This document shows, in pieces, positions 57,400-64,000 of a stretch of 64,000 nt of DNA. How positions within the stretch are numbered: position 1 is the first letter of the stretch; each line of letters begins with the position of its first letter. A model generated the notes under the pieces. The model was not told the DNA's origin and made no database searches. It saw only the letters and a program-made list of their open reading frames with translations. Position numbers and translations under genes: made by a program. Source of the DNA: Salinibacterium hongtaonis (lineage in GTDB: Bacteria; Actinomycetota; Actinomycetes; Actinomycetales; Microbacteriaceae); the NCBI RefSeq assembly GCF_003065485.1, contig NZ_CP026951.1:2294001-2358000 (forward strand), read 5' to 3'.

Positions 57400-58224
57400 T
57401 CAATCTGGGGTGTCTCCGATCACGGTGACCAGGCGCTGAACGACAACCCGGCTAGCCTCGAAAATGTCGGCGCTTTCGCTTGAGCGGGGTCGCTCAAGAT
57501 GACCCAGGTCGATCTCGTCGGCGAACGAGCTCTGGGGGCCTCGCTTCATGATGAGAATGCGGTCGGCCAAGAACGTGGCCTCGAACGAGTTGTGGGTCAC
57601 GAACACGACCGTGGTCTTGTGCTGCGACCAGATCTCGAGCAGTTCTGCACGGAGGCGGCGAGCGGATAATTCGTCTAATGCGCTGAACGGCTCGTCCATG
57701 TAGAGCACATCGGGTTCAATGCTGAAGGCCCGCGCAATGGAGGTGCGCTGCTGCATGCCTCCCGAAAGCTCGTTCGGATAGAAATCCTTGAACTCGAGCA
57801 GGCCGACCATGCCCAGGTATCGGTCAACCCGTTCCTGCCACTCCGACTGCGGATAGCCGGCCGCCTTGAGGGTGAACTCCAGGTTGCCCTGCACCGTTCG
57901 CCACGGCAGCAGACGGGACTCCTGAAAGATGTAGGCGCTGCGCACGCTGGCGATGTTCGGGTCTTCGACGTCGATGCCGCGAACCCGTGCCGTGCCACTG
58001 AAGTTTCTATCGAGGCCCGAGAGGATGTTGAGAAATGTCGACTTGCCACACCCGGAAGGCCCAAGGATGCACACGAACTCGCCCTCCGTTGCGGTGAAGC
58101 TCGCGTCCTGAAGCACGATCCGATCGGGTTCTCCCCTGCGGCCCTTGTATGACTTCTCAATATCCAGGCATTCAATTGCGGTCGTCTCGATAACGGACTT
58201 GCTCATTACTGCGGACTGAAACAT
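57400..58224 (-). CDS. ABC transporter ATP-binding protein (SsuB/TauB-like)
   Basis: 274 residues from the ATG at 58224 (GAAGG, eight bases upstream). Walker A GPSGCGKST (about 55-63), Q-loop FQESRLLPW, signature LSGGMQQR, Walker B LYMDEPFSALD. Energises uptake with the permease and lipoprotein. Subfamily matches nitrate/sulfonate/taurine importers. The frame is open to 58338 but the added residues look non-homologous. Confidence 0.92.
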   Translation of the reverse strand: MFQSAVMSKSVIETTAIECLDIEKSYKGRRGEPDRIVLQDASFTATEGEFVCILGPSGCGKSTFLNILSGLDRNFSGTARVRGIDVEDPNIASVRSAYIFQESRLLPWRTVQGNLEFTLKAAGYPQSEWQERVDRYLGMVGLLEFKDFYPNELSGGMQQRTSIARAFSIEPDVLYMDEPFSALDELSARRLRAELLEIWSQHKTTVVFVTHNSFEATFLADRILIMKRGPQSSFADEIDLGHLERPRSSESADIFEASRVVVQRLVTVIGDTPD

Positions 58225-58267
58225 GGCATTCACCTTCGTTGTTGGTGTCGCGCGGGGGTCGTGGCGG

Positions 58268-59173
58268 TTACGAGTTGCTGAGCGTCTTGCGCCAGTGGAA
58301 AAGCTTGTGTTCGATGAACCCGAAGATGCCCATCTCAATCACGAGCATGATCACCAGAAAGCCGAGCGCATAAGCGAGGACCTGGGTCATGTTGAACAAC
58401 ATGTAGTAGTGCTGAACCTGGTATCCGACACCGTTGCTGCGGCCGAGGAGTTCGATAAAGAGGATCATCTTCCACACGAGTCCCAGCCCGAACCGGGCGG
58501 AGGCGAGGAGGGTGGGCGCGAGTTGCGGCAGCACGACCGACCTCACGATCGTGAGACGAGAATTGCGAAACGCCTTGGCCATGTCGATGAGCCGGGTGTC
58601 GATTCCCTTTACTCCCTCCCACACGTTCACAGTGAGCATGGGGATTGTGACGAGCGCCGCAGCCACGACGGTTCCTGTCTCGTTCATCCCCACCGTCATG
58701 AACACGACGATGATCGTGACGAGGGCGGGAATCGTCATTCCGATGACGAGCCACGAATCGAAGAACTTCTCCACGCGGGAATACATGCCCATGAGCACCC
58801 CCAGCACGCTCGCCACCACCAACGCGACGACAAAGGCGAAGACAACCCGCCCGAGAGTGACCCCGAGGTGTGGCCAGATCTCACCGCTGGCAATGTTCTT
58901 GCCCAATTGCTCGATGACCACCACTGGCCCTGGCAACACACTTGTGGGCAGGATCACCGACCCGAGCACCCACAGAAGCACGGCGGTGGCTATGGATGCC
59001 GCCCTGATCAGGTGGTCTTCTCCAGGGCGGCGCTTCTTCTTCTTGAGCCGATTACTTGTGGTCGGCCGCGCCGATTCGGGGCTCTGCGCCGCCGGTGAGA
59101 CACCGCGCGCACCGTTGACGTCAATTGTTTCGCTGGTCGCTTGCGGTTGGTTCACTGGTGTTCCGATCTGCAT
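58268..59173 (-). CDS. ABC transporter permease (SsuC/TauC-like)
   Basis: 301 residues from the ATG at 59173. About six membrane helices and the cytoplasmic EAA-type loop (DTRLIDMAKAFRNSRLTIVRSVVLP). Residues 1-50 form a disordered, Ser/Pro/Arg-rich N-terminus. First gene of the catabolic operon; its promoter should lie in 59174-59433, where I see no clear hexamers. Confidence 0.88.
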   Translation of the reverse strand: MQIGTPVNQPQATSETIDVNGARGVSPAAQSPESARPTTSNRLKKKKRRPGEDHLIRAASIATAVLLWVLGSVILPTSVLPGPVVVIEQLGKNIASGEIWPHLGVTLGRVVFAFVVALVVASVLGVLMGMYSRVEKFFDSWLVIGMTIPALVTIIVVFMTVGMNETGTVVAAALVTIPMLTVNVWEGVKGIDTRLIDMAKAFRNSRLTIVRSVVLPQLAPTLLASARFGLGLVWKMILFIELLGRSNGVGYQVQHYYMLFNMTQVLAYALGFLVIMLVIEMGIFGFIEHKLFHWRKTLSNS

Positions 59174-59433
59174 CAGTCCTGAAAACACGGTCGGAGCGAC
59201 GCTGCTCGGCGCTGGAGTCCCGGGGGACGGTGGCAACTAGAAGCTATCCAGCCAGTGTTTCCCCGCCGTTGCCGCTCCGTGACGGATTGCTGCGCCAGTG
59301 GGATTCCCTCATCTCTCCCCAGGCAAAGGGCGAGACGCTCGCCTGCGCCAGTTCGCAGGGGTTATTCGGGCCCGCCGGGCATGCGAACGCGATGACGACG
59401 GATGCATCATCCGCATCGTGGTCACGTTCGTGG

Positions 59434-60267
59434 TCAGAGCAAGTAGGCGTCCACCATGAACGGGCCACGGATGTCGCGCAGCGTGTCGAGGATGCGCTGC
59501 AGACCGCGCTCTCCGACAGAAGGAATCTGCAGGTCGAAGGGGCCAAGGGGTTGCAGCTTGCCCGTTCGAATGCGGATGACCTCCCACCCGGCGGAGCGGA
59601 GCGCACGGTCTTTGCGCTTGTCTGCCTCTTCACGTTTGCCAACATGCTCGAGGCCGTGGCGACCGATGCTGTCATATTCGAGCGCGACGCGCAGCTCGGG
59701 GAGCAGGATGTCGGGCCACACTTCGAGGTGTCGAAAGAACGGTCGGGCCACCTTCACGGCGGTGAACCCCTGGGTCACGCTGAGGCGGGCGAACAGGTCG
59801 GCCCGCATCTGGGCTTCGACCGCCGATGCGGGTTTGGGGGCGCACTCACTGGCGAAGGGCTCGCCGACGGCAAGGTTCGGCGTCTTGCTGCACACGGGCG
59901 GGACCGGTCGCTTTGGCTTGGCCTTCGACGCGACGGGCACCCCCGCCTGCACCGGTTTGGGCTTGGCGAGCGCCAAGCATTCCGGGCACCACACAGAACG
60001 CCGCCGCTCGCGGCTCGGGCGTTCACGCTGCTCGGTGGGAGTGGCAACGAACCGGTGGCCGAATTGCTCGCACTGCCAGAGCAGCAACACATCGGCTGCG
60101 GGCGGGATCTGCGTAAGCATGATTCCGTCGTTGTACTCGGGGTGATACTGGCGCACCAGCGCGGGGTAGTGCGCCCACGCCTCCCGATAGGTGCCCACGG
60201 GATAAGGCACATCCATGCCCCTCGAAAACTGGCGACGCGCCCACCAGTCCTGAATCCTCTCTGGCAT
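59434..60267 (-). CDS. DUF559/VSR-like endonuclease-fold protein with zinc ribbon
   Basis: 277 residues from ATG at 60267 (MPERIQDWWARRQ). A DUF2726/DUF559-type PD-(D/E)xK core is visible in the last third: PDILLPELRVALEYDS, then an EHVGKREEADKRKDRAL helix and GWEVIRIRTG. Mid-protein has CEQFGHRF and CPEC, a zinc-ribbon-like pair. Such proteins are common next to restriction or mobile DNA, but no partner is evident here. The frame is open to 60483. Confidence 0.72.
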   Translation of the reverse strand: MPERIQDWWARRQFSRGMDVPYPVGTYREAWAHYPALVRQYHPEYNDGIMLTQIPPAADVLLLWQCEQFGHRFVATPTEQRERPSRERRRSVWCPECLALAKPKPVQAGVPVASKAKPKRPVPPVCSKTPNLAVGEPFASECAPKPASAVEAQMRADLFARLSVTQGFTAVKVARPFFRHLEVWPDILLPELRVALEYDSIGRHGLEHVGKREEADKRKDRALRSAGWEVIRIRTGKLQPLGPFDLQIPSVGERGLQRILDTLRDIRGPFMVDAYLL

Positions 60268-60292
60268 GCCAACAACGGTACGCGCCTCCACT

Positions 60293-60348
60293 GACAGTGA
60301 GCGGGAGACAGTGAGCGGGAGACAGTGAGCGGGAGACAGCGAGCGGCA
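60293..60348. repeat. 14-base tandem repeat, four copies
   Basis: Unit GACAGTGAGCGGGA repeated exactly three times (60293-60334) and a fourth copy with two changes (60335-60348). It lies between divergent starts at 60267 and 60418. No CRISPR-like spacers. A VNTR that may vary between strains. Confidence 0.85.
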
Positions 60349-60417
60349 GGCAGCATCCGCTGACGAGCGTCCCTTAACTGTGGCGACCCCATTTGCTGGT
60401 GAGGCATACTCGAATGC

Positions 60418-60627
60418 ATGGCAGGCGTACCCAACGGCTTCGAGTTCAGCGTCCACAGCGACCGCGTAGAGATTCGGCACCATGGGCGGCTGGCCACCAC
60501 CCTGCGCAAGTCCGCAGCACTCAAGTTTCTCAACGCTGTTGAGCGCGATGACCCCCAGCAGGTAATGGCGAGAGTCACCGGAAACTACAAGCGGGGCAAC
60601 GAGCGTTCAAGCTCCCACCGACCGTAG
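60418..60627 (+). CDS. Conserved small protein
   Basis: 69 residues. Basic, with VEIRHHGRLATTLRKSAALKF (about 17-37) and QQVMARVTGNYKRGNER. A compact alpha/beta protein of the size and pattern common in actinobacteria; function unknown. Clear coding character and an ATG that follows a GC-rich promoter region. Confidence 0.68.
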   Translation: MAGVPNGFEFSVHSDRVEIRHHGRLATTLRKSAALKFLNAVERDDPQQVMARVTGNYKRGNERSSSHRP

Positions 60628-60655
60628 GACTGCTGGCGCGCGCCCACCCACCACC

Positions 60656-60719
60656 CACTGAGGGGTCCGAAGTTCGCCTTCCCGCGGGGGGTTGAACACG
60701 AATTTGGGACCCCTCAGCG
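60656..60719. repeat. Dispersed 64-base palindromic repeat, copy 2
   Basis: Same CACTGAGGGG ... CCCCTCAGCG ends and inner GAACACGAAT as the copy at 29603-29665, 31 kb away. Lies between a plus-strand gene ending at 60627 and the minus-strand ABC-F gene ending at 60742, where it could end transcription from both sides. Confidence 0.72.
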
Positions 60720-60741
60720 AAGAAATCGAGGTGCGCGCAAC

Positions 60742-62337
60742 CTACGCGGCGCGCACCTCGATCTCGCCAGGCTCCGCGCCTGATGCGCCAAAGATGAGCT
60801 TGCGGTTGGCAATCTTGTCGGTGAAGAAACGGTCGTGGCTAACGACGATGACCGCGCCGGGAAAGTGCACGAGCGCCCTCTCCATGACCTGCGTGCTGGC
60901 GAGGTCAAGGTGGTTCGTCGGCTCGTCGAGCAGCAGAACGGATGCTCCCGAGAGCAGGCACTGCGCCATCGCCACGCGGGCGCGCTGCCCACCCGAGAGC
61001 TCCCGGATGCGCTTCTTGAGGTCGGCCTCGGAGAACTGGAACATGGCCAGAAAGCGGCCCACCGACTTGCGGGTCGCGGCAAGGGCGAGGCTGTCGGGCA
61101 TGGCGTTGACCGAGTGGGTGACGGTGTCGTCGCCGTCGAGGTTCTCGAGCACCTGGTTGTACGAAACAACCTTGGCTCCGGATGCCCAGGCCACGCTTCC
61201 CGCATCAGCTTTCTCTTCACCGGTGAGCACGCGAAGCAGCGTGCTCTTGCCGCTGCCGTTGGCCCCGAGCACAACGATGCGGTTGCCGCGGCGCACCTCA
61301 AAGCTCAGGTCGGAGAACAGGGTGTGGTCGCCGTAGGACTTGGTGAGTCCCTCGACCCGGCACAGAACATCCTTCACATGCAGCCCGCCGTAGATCTCCG
61401 TGATGATCTGGTCAACGGGCCGCGGAGCCCGAGCCTTCTTGATTCCGGATAGCTGCTTTCCGAGCGACTTGCTCGCGTTCTTCGCGGCCTCGCGTCGGTC
61501 GGCGATGCCCTCCGCCTCGAAGGCCAGAAGCTCTGATTCGTGCACGAACTGCTGCTCAAGGGTCTTGAGCCGAAACTGCTTCTGCACCACATACTCGGCA
61601 AAGTTGCCCGGGTATTCGTGCAGGTGAAAGTTCTCGACCTCGATGATGCGGGTCGCCACGGCATCCAGAAATTTGCGGTCGTGCGAGACGATGATCGCGG
61701 CACCCTTAAAGTCGCGAAACCACGACTCGAGCCATTCGACTCCGGCAACGTCGAGAAAGTTCGTGGGCTCGTCGAGCAGCAGAACCTGCGGGTCTTCGAG
61801 CAGGATCTTCGCCAGCGCAGCGCGGTTGCGCCATCCGCCAGAGAGCTCGTCGATCGCGCAGTTTCTGCGGGCCTCATTGAACCCGAGGGTGGTGAGCGCC
61901 TGGTCGATCTTGCGCGAGTAGTCCCACCCGTCGATGCGATCCATCTCGGCGAACAGGTCGGACTGCCGGTGGATCAGTTCGTCCATGTCGCCACCAGATG
62001 CAGCCGCAGCGGCGATCGCTTCGTCGATCGTGGCGAGCTCACGCTCAACGGCATGAACGTCGTAGAAGAGCGCATCCAGAACCTCGGTAATGGTGGCGTC
62101 GCCGCTGAGCTCGGAGAACTGCGAAAAGTATCCGATGCGGGTGCCCGGGTCGACCGTGACCGTGCCGGTATCTGGCTGCACCTGGTCAAGCACGAGTTTG
62201 AGCAGGGTGGTCTTGCCTGAGCCGTTTCGCCCGATGAGTCCGACCCGGTCGGCGTTCTCGAGGCGAAAAAACGCCTCTCTCAGAATCTGCGCGTTTTCGA
62301 ATTTCACGCCCACATCGTTGAGTCGGACCAGACTCAC
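60742..62337 (-). CDS. ABC-F family ATPase
   Basis: 531 residues with two ABC domains and no membrane segments. Walker A sites GRNGSGKT (36-43) and GANGSGKS (about 358-365), signatures LSGGWRNRAAL and LSGGQRARVAM, and a linker between them rich in basic/acidic helix. ABC-F proteins act on ribosomes to ease stalled translation or resist antibiotics. Start is GTG in a GTGA overlap with the DUF3151 stop. Confidence 0.9.
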   Translation of the reverse strand: MSLVRLNDVGVKFENAQILREAFFRLENADRVGLIGRNGSGKTTLLKLVLDQVQPDTGTVTVDPGTRIGYFSQFSELSGDATITEVLDALFYDVHAVERELATIDEAIAAAAASGGDMDELIHRQSDLFAEMDRIDGWDYSRKIDQALTTLGFNEARRNCAIDELSGGWRNRAALAKILLEDPQVLLLDEPTNFLDVAGVEWLESWFRDFKGAAIIVSHDRKFLDAVATRIIEVENFHLHEYPGNFAEYVVQKQFRLKTLEQQFVHESELLAFEAEGIADRREAAKNASKSLGKQLSGIKKARAPRPVDQIITEIYGGLHVKDVLCRVEGLTKSYGDHTLFSDLSFEVRRGNRIVVLGANGSGKSTLLRVLTGEEKADAGSVAWASGAKVVSYNQVLENLDGDDTVTHSVNAMPDSLALAATRKSVGRFLAMFQFSEADLKKRIRELSGGQRARVAMAQCLLSGASVLLLDEPTNHLDLASTQVMERALVHFPGAVIVVSHDRFFTDKIANRKLIFGASGAEPGEIEVRAA

Positions 62338-62765
62338 TCCCCGGCCTCGATCTTCGCCGCAGCGGTCGGGTCGGAGTCGTTCAAGAACGTCGCCAGGCGC
62401 TCGACCTCGTCCTCTTCGCCAATGGCGTCGGCGGCACGCTGGAGCGCAAACAGGGCACGAAGCACACCGCGGTTGGGCTCATGCGACCACGGCACAGGGC
62501 CGTGACCCTTCCATCCGGACCGGCGCAAAGCATCCAGGCCGCGGTGGTAGCCGACGCGGGCGAACGCATACGACTCGAGGGTCTTGCCCTCGGCAAACGC
62601 TTCGTCGGCGAGCAAAGCCCAGGCAAGCGAGGAGGTGGGATGCGCGATGGCGACATCGGATGCCGAGAAATCCGAGTCTGCAATCACCTGCAGAACGTCG
62701 GGCTCTTCGGGTAGCAGGGTCGGCTCAGGGCCGAGGAGGTTGGTGGGCGTGAGGTTCGTGGGCAT
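62334..62765 (-). CDS. DUF3151 protein
   Basis: 143 residues; an actinobacterial family of unknown function with a helical core (HPTSSLAWALLADEAFAEGKTLESYAFARVGYHRGLDALRRSGW at 42-85). No membrane segments. Overlaps the ABC-F start by four bases, so the two are coupled in translation. Confidence 0.88.
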   Translation of the reverse strand: MPTNLTPTNLLGPEPTLLPEEPDVLQVIADSDFSASDVAIAHPTSSLAWALLADEAFAEGKTLESYAFARVGYHRGLDALRRSGWKGHGPVPWSHEPNRGVLRALFALQRAADAIGEEDEVERLATFLNDSDPTAAAKIEAGE

Positions 62766-62842
62766 ACCCCCACGCTAGCGTGGCGGCGATGTGAGGGGTT
62801 CCTGCCGCTGTCGGGCCCGGCGGTGTCTGCACTGCGATCGAT

Positions 62843-63214
62843 TCAGCCATCCAACTTGTGTGAGACCGCGACAGCGGCCCGACTGCCGACGCTGGCGCCA
62901 TAGAACACGAGCCCGAGAATCGCGACGCATCCCACGAGCACGGCCGTTGCAAGCACCGGAGCGGACACCGGCAGAAGCGCCACGACGCCACTTGCGATTG
63001 ATGCGTATCCGGCGAGCATCGTGGACCGCTTTGCCCGGATGTGAGCCGCCAGCCACGCCTCGTCACTCGCCATTGTGCTGGCGACGCGGATGCCGGCGAC
63101 CGAGTTGCGCTTCAGACGCCCCGACGCTGCCGCGCGAGCCATCCACAGGAGCAGAATCCCCGAGCCGACCATGACAACGAACAACACAACTCTCACGCCC
63201 AGGTCGTCTTCCAT
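62843..63214 (-). CDS. SdpI-like membrane protein
   Basis: 123 residues from the ATG at 63214. About three membrane segments and the SdpI-type loop SVAGIRVASTMASDEAWLAAH (about 42-62). SdpI in Bacillus gives immunity to the SdpC toxin; actinobacterial members are mostly uncharacterised. No sdpC-like gene is adjacent. The frame stays open to 63298. Confidence 0.78.
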   Translation of the reverse strand: MEDDLGVRVVLFVVMVGSGILLLWMARAAASGRLKRNSVAGIRVASTMASDEAWLAAHIRAKRSTMLAGYASIASGVVALLPVSAPVLATAVLVGCVAILGLVFYGASVGSRAAVAVSHKLDG

Positions 63215-63224
63215 GGCGACGATT

Positions 63225-64000
63225 CTATTTGCGCGACGTCTCCCCACCCGGTGCTGTTCCGCCCGGAGCCGATCCGCCCGGTGACTGCGGCGGGGCATCC
63301 GGGCCTGCGCCAGATTCCTCTGGGTTCACGAGAACATCGTTAAAGGTCCGCACCTCTTCTGGTGTGCGCTGATCCCACGACGGCTTGCGCACGGCGTAGA
63401 AGATCAGTGGGGGCACACCGAGTGCGATCACGACCACACCCACGAGCACGGGATAAACCCAGCCTGGCGCGCCACCAGCGAAGTTGTCTGGCGGAATAAA
63501 GCCGAGGCAGAAGGCTGCAAAGCAGGCGATAAAGCCGACCGTGGCAATCACAAACATTCCGGGAGTGCGATAGGTGCGTTTGACGTTCGGTTGCGACTTG
63601 CGAAGCTTCATGGCCGCCGCGAACATCAGCATGTACATGATGAGGTACAGGGCCGCCGCCATATCGATCAGGGCGATGAATGCGGTGTTGATGTTCGGGA
63701 TGAACAGAAACAGCGAGGCGAGAAGCGTGACGATGATGCCCTGCGGGATGAGGATGCCCGACTGCACTCCGGCCTTGTTTCGACGCTGCAAAAACGCCGG
63801 CAGATATCCGGATCGCGCCGCCGCCAACAGACCGCGGGACGGGCCAGCAATCCAGGTGACGACCGAGGCGAACGCACCGAGAGCGATCAGCAGCGACAGC
63901 ACTGGAGTCAACCAGCTCACACCGAATGCTTCGAAATAGTTTTGGAACGCGAGGTTGATGCCGGTCGTCAGCCCCAGCTGTTTCGAGGGCACAACGAGAC
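63225..64000 (-). CDS. Amino-acid permease (APC family), partial
   Basis: C-terminal 257 or so residues; the N-terminus lies beyond the window edge. Membrane helices and PSKQLGLTTGINLAFQNYF resemble glutamate/GABA antiporter-type APC proteins; the family is about 480-520 residues, so the gene is half present. The extreme C-terminus is a disordered Pro/Gly-rich tail. Substrate cannot be fixed from this part. Confidence 0.85.
   Translation of the reverse strand, partial: LVVPSKQLGLTTGINLAFQNYFEAFGVSWLTPVLSLLIALGAFASVVTWIAGPSRGLLAAARSGYLPAFLQRRNKAGVQSGILIPQGIIVTLLASLFLFIPNINTAFIALIDMAAALYLIMYMLMFAAAMKLRKSQPNVKRTYRTPGMFVIATVGFIACFAAFCLGFIPPDNFAGGAPGWVYPVLVGVVVIALGVPPLIFYAVRKPSWDQRTPEEVRTFNDVLVNPEESGAGPDAPPQSPGGSAPGGTAPGGETSRK

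Noticed and set aside
60293-60348. CRISPR-like array
   Set aside because: Units are 14 bases, adjacent and without spacers.

Overview
The window is high-GC DNA from an actinobacterium, most likely a member of the Microbacteriaceae (Micrococcales). This rests on the GC-rich coding bias, frequent GTG/TTG starts, actinobacterial RpoB/RpoC, a DUF3151 gene, a DUF7882-type small protein, and a polyprenol-phosphate mannose synthase next to a GT39-like mannosyltransferase. I see no rRNA, tRNA, CRISPR array, insertion sequence or prophage. Genus is not resolvable by eye.

Layout. 1-4810 (minus): a type IV pilus motor operon pilB-pilT-pilC, with pilC cut by the window edge and an unusual 300-residue Ala/Pro-rich extension on PilT. 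5017-15763 (minus): a compact type VII secretion (T7SS, ESX/WXG100) locus: RDD-FHA membrane protein, EssC/EccC-like triple ATPase with an FHA domain, two WXG100-size proteins, a 420-residue likely substrate, two unrecognised proteins and two paralogous membrane proteins. EccB, EccD, EccE, MycP, EsaA, EssA and EssB are not present. Two of its transcription units share a palindrome-plus-promoter arrangement. 15940-23346 (minus): rpoB-rpoC with a strong promoter divergent from a spermidine-synthase-like gene. 23651-37937: housekeeping and accessory genes including a GSDH-type lipoprotein, SprT-like protease, DEAD-box helicase, Lhr helicase, Nei glycosylase, an iron/2-oxoglutarate-oxygenase-like protein and a TetR regulator. 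37958-44807: a sigma-70 factor, the mannose-phosphate lipid pair, CorA, and an ArsR-MFS pair that looks leaderless and self-regulated.

44828-49301 holds a small cluster of undefined function: heme-oxygenase-like diiron protein, GT2 glycosyltransferase and CDGSH iron-sulfur protein in one overlapping operon, divergent from a small anchored protein and a zinc alcohol dehydrogenase. 49337-59173 (minus) is a nine-gene, about 10 kb catabolic operon: ABC importer (permease, ATPase, THI5/NMT1-type lipoprotein), an asparaginase-fold hydrolase with an altered active-site motif, a RutA-like and an NtaA/DszA-like flavin monooxygenase, a GntR-UTRA regulator, an MFS transporter and a flavin reductase. It looks like uptake and oxygenative ring or C-heteroatom cleavage of a nitrogen (or sulfur) compound, with no standard Rut hydrolases, and is my best candidate for an undescribed pathway. 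59434-64000: a nuclease-like protein, a conserved small protein, ABC-F, DUF3151, SdpI-like and an amino-acid permease cut by the window edge.

Three genes (RDD-FHA, lhr, and the small gene before the alcohol dehydrogenase) are each broken by exactly one missing base in a G/C run. That pattern points to a sequencing or assembly error more than to gene decay.
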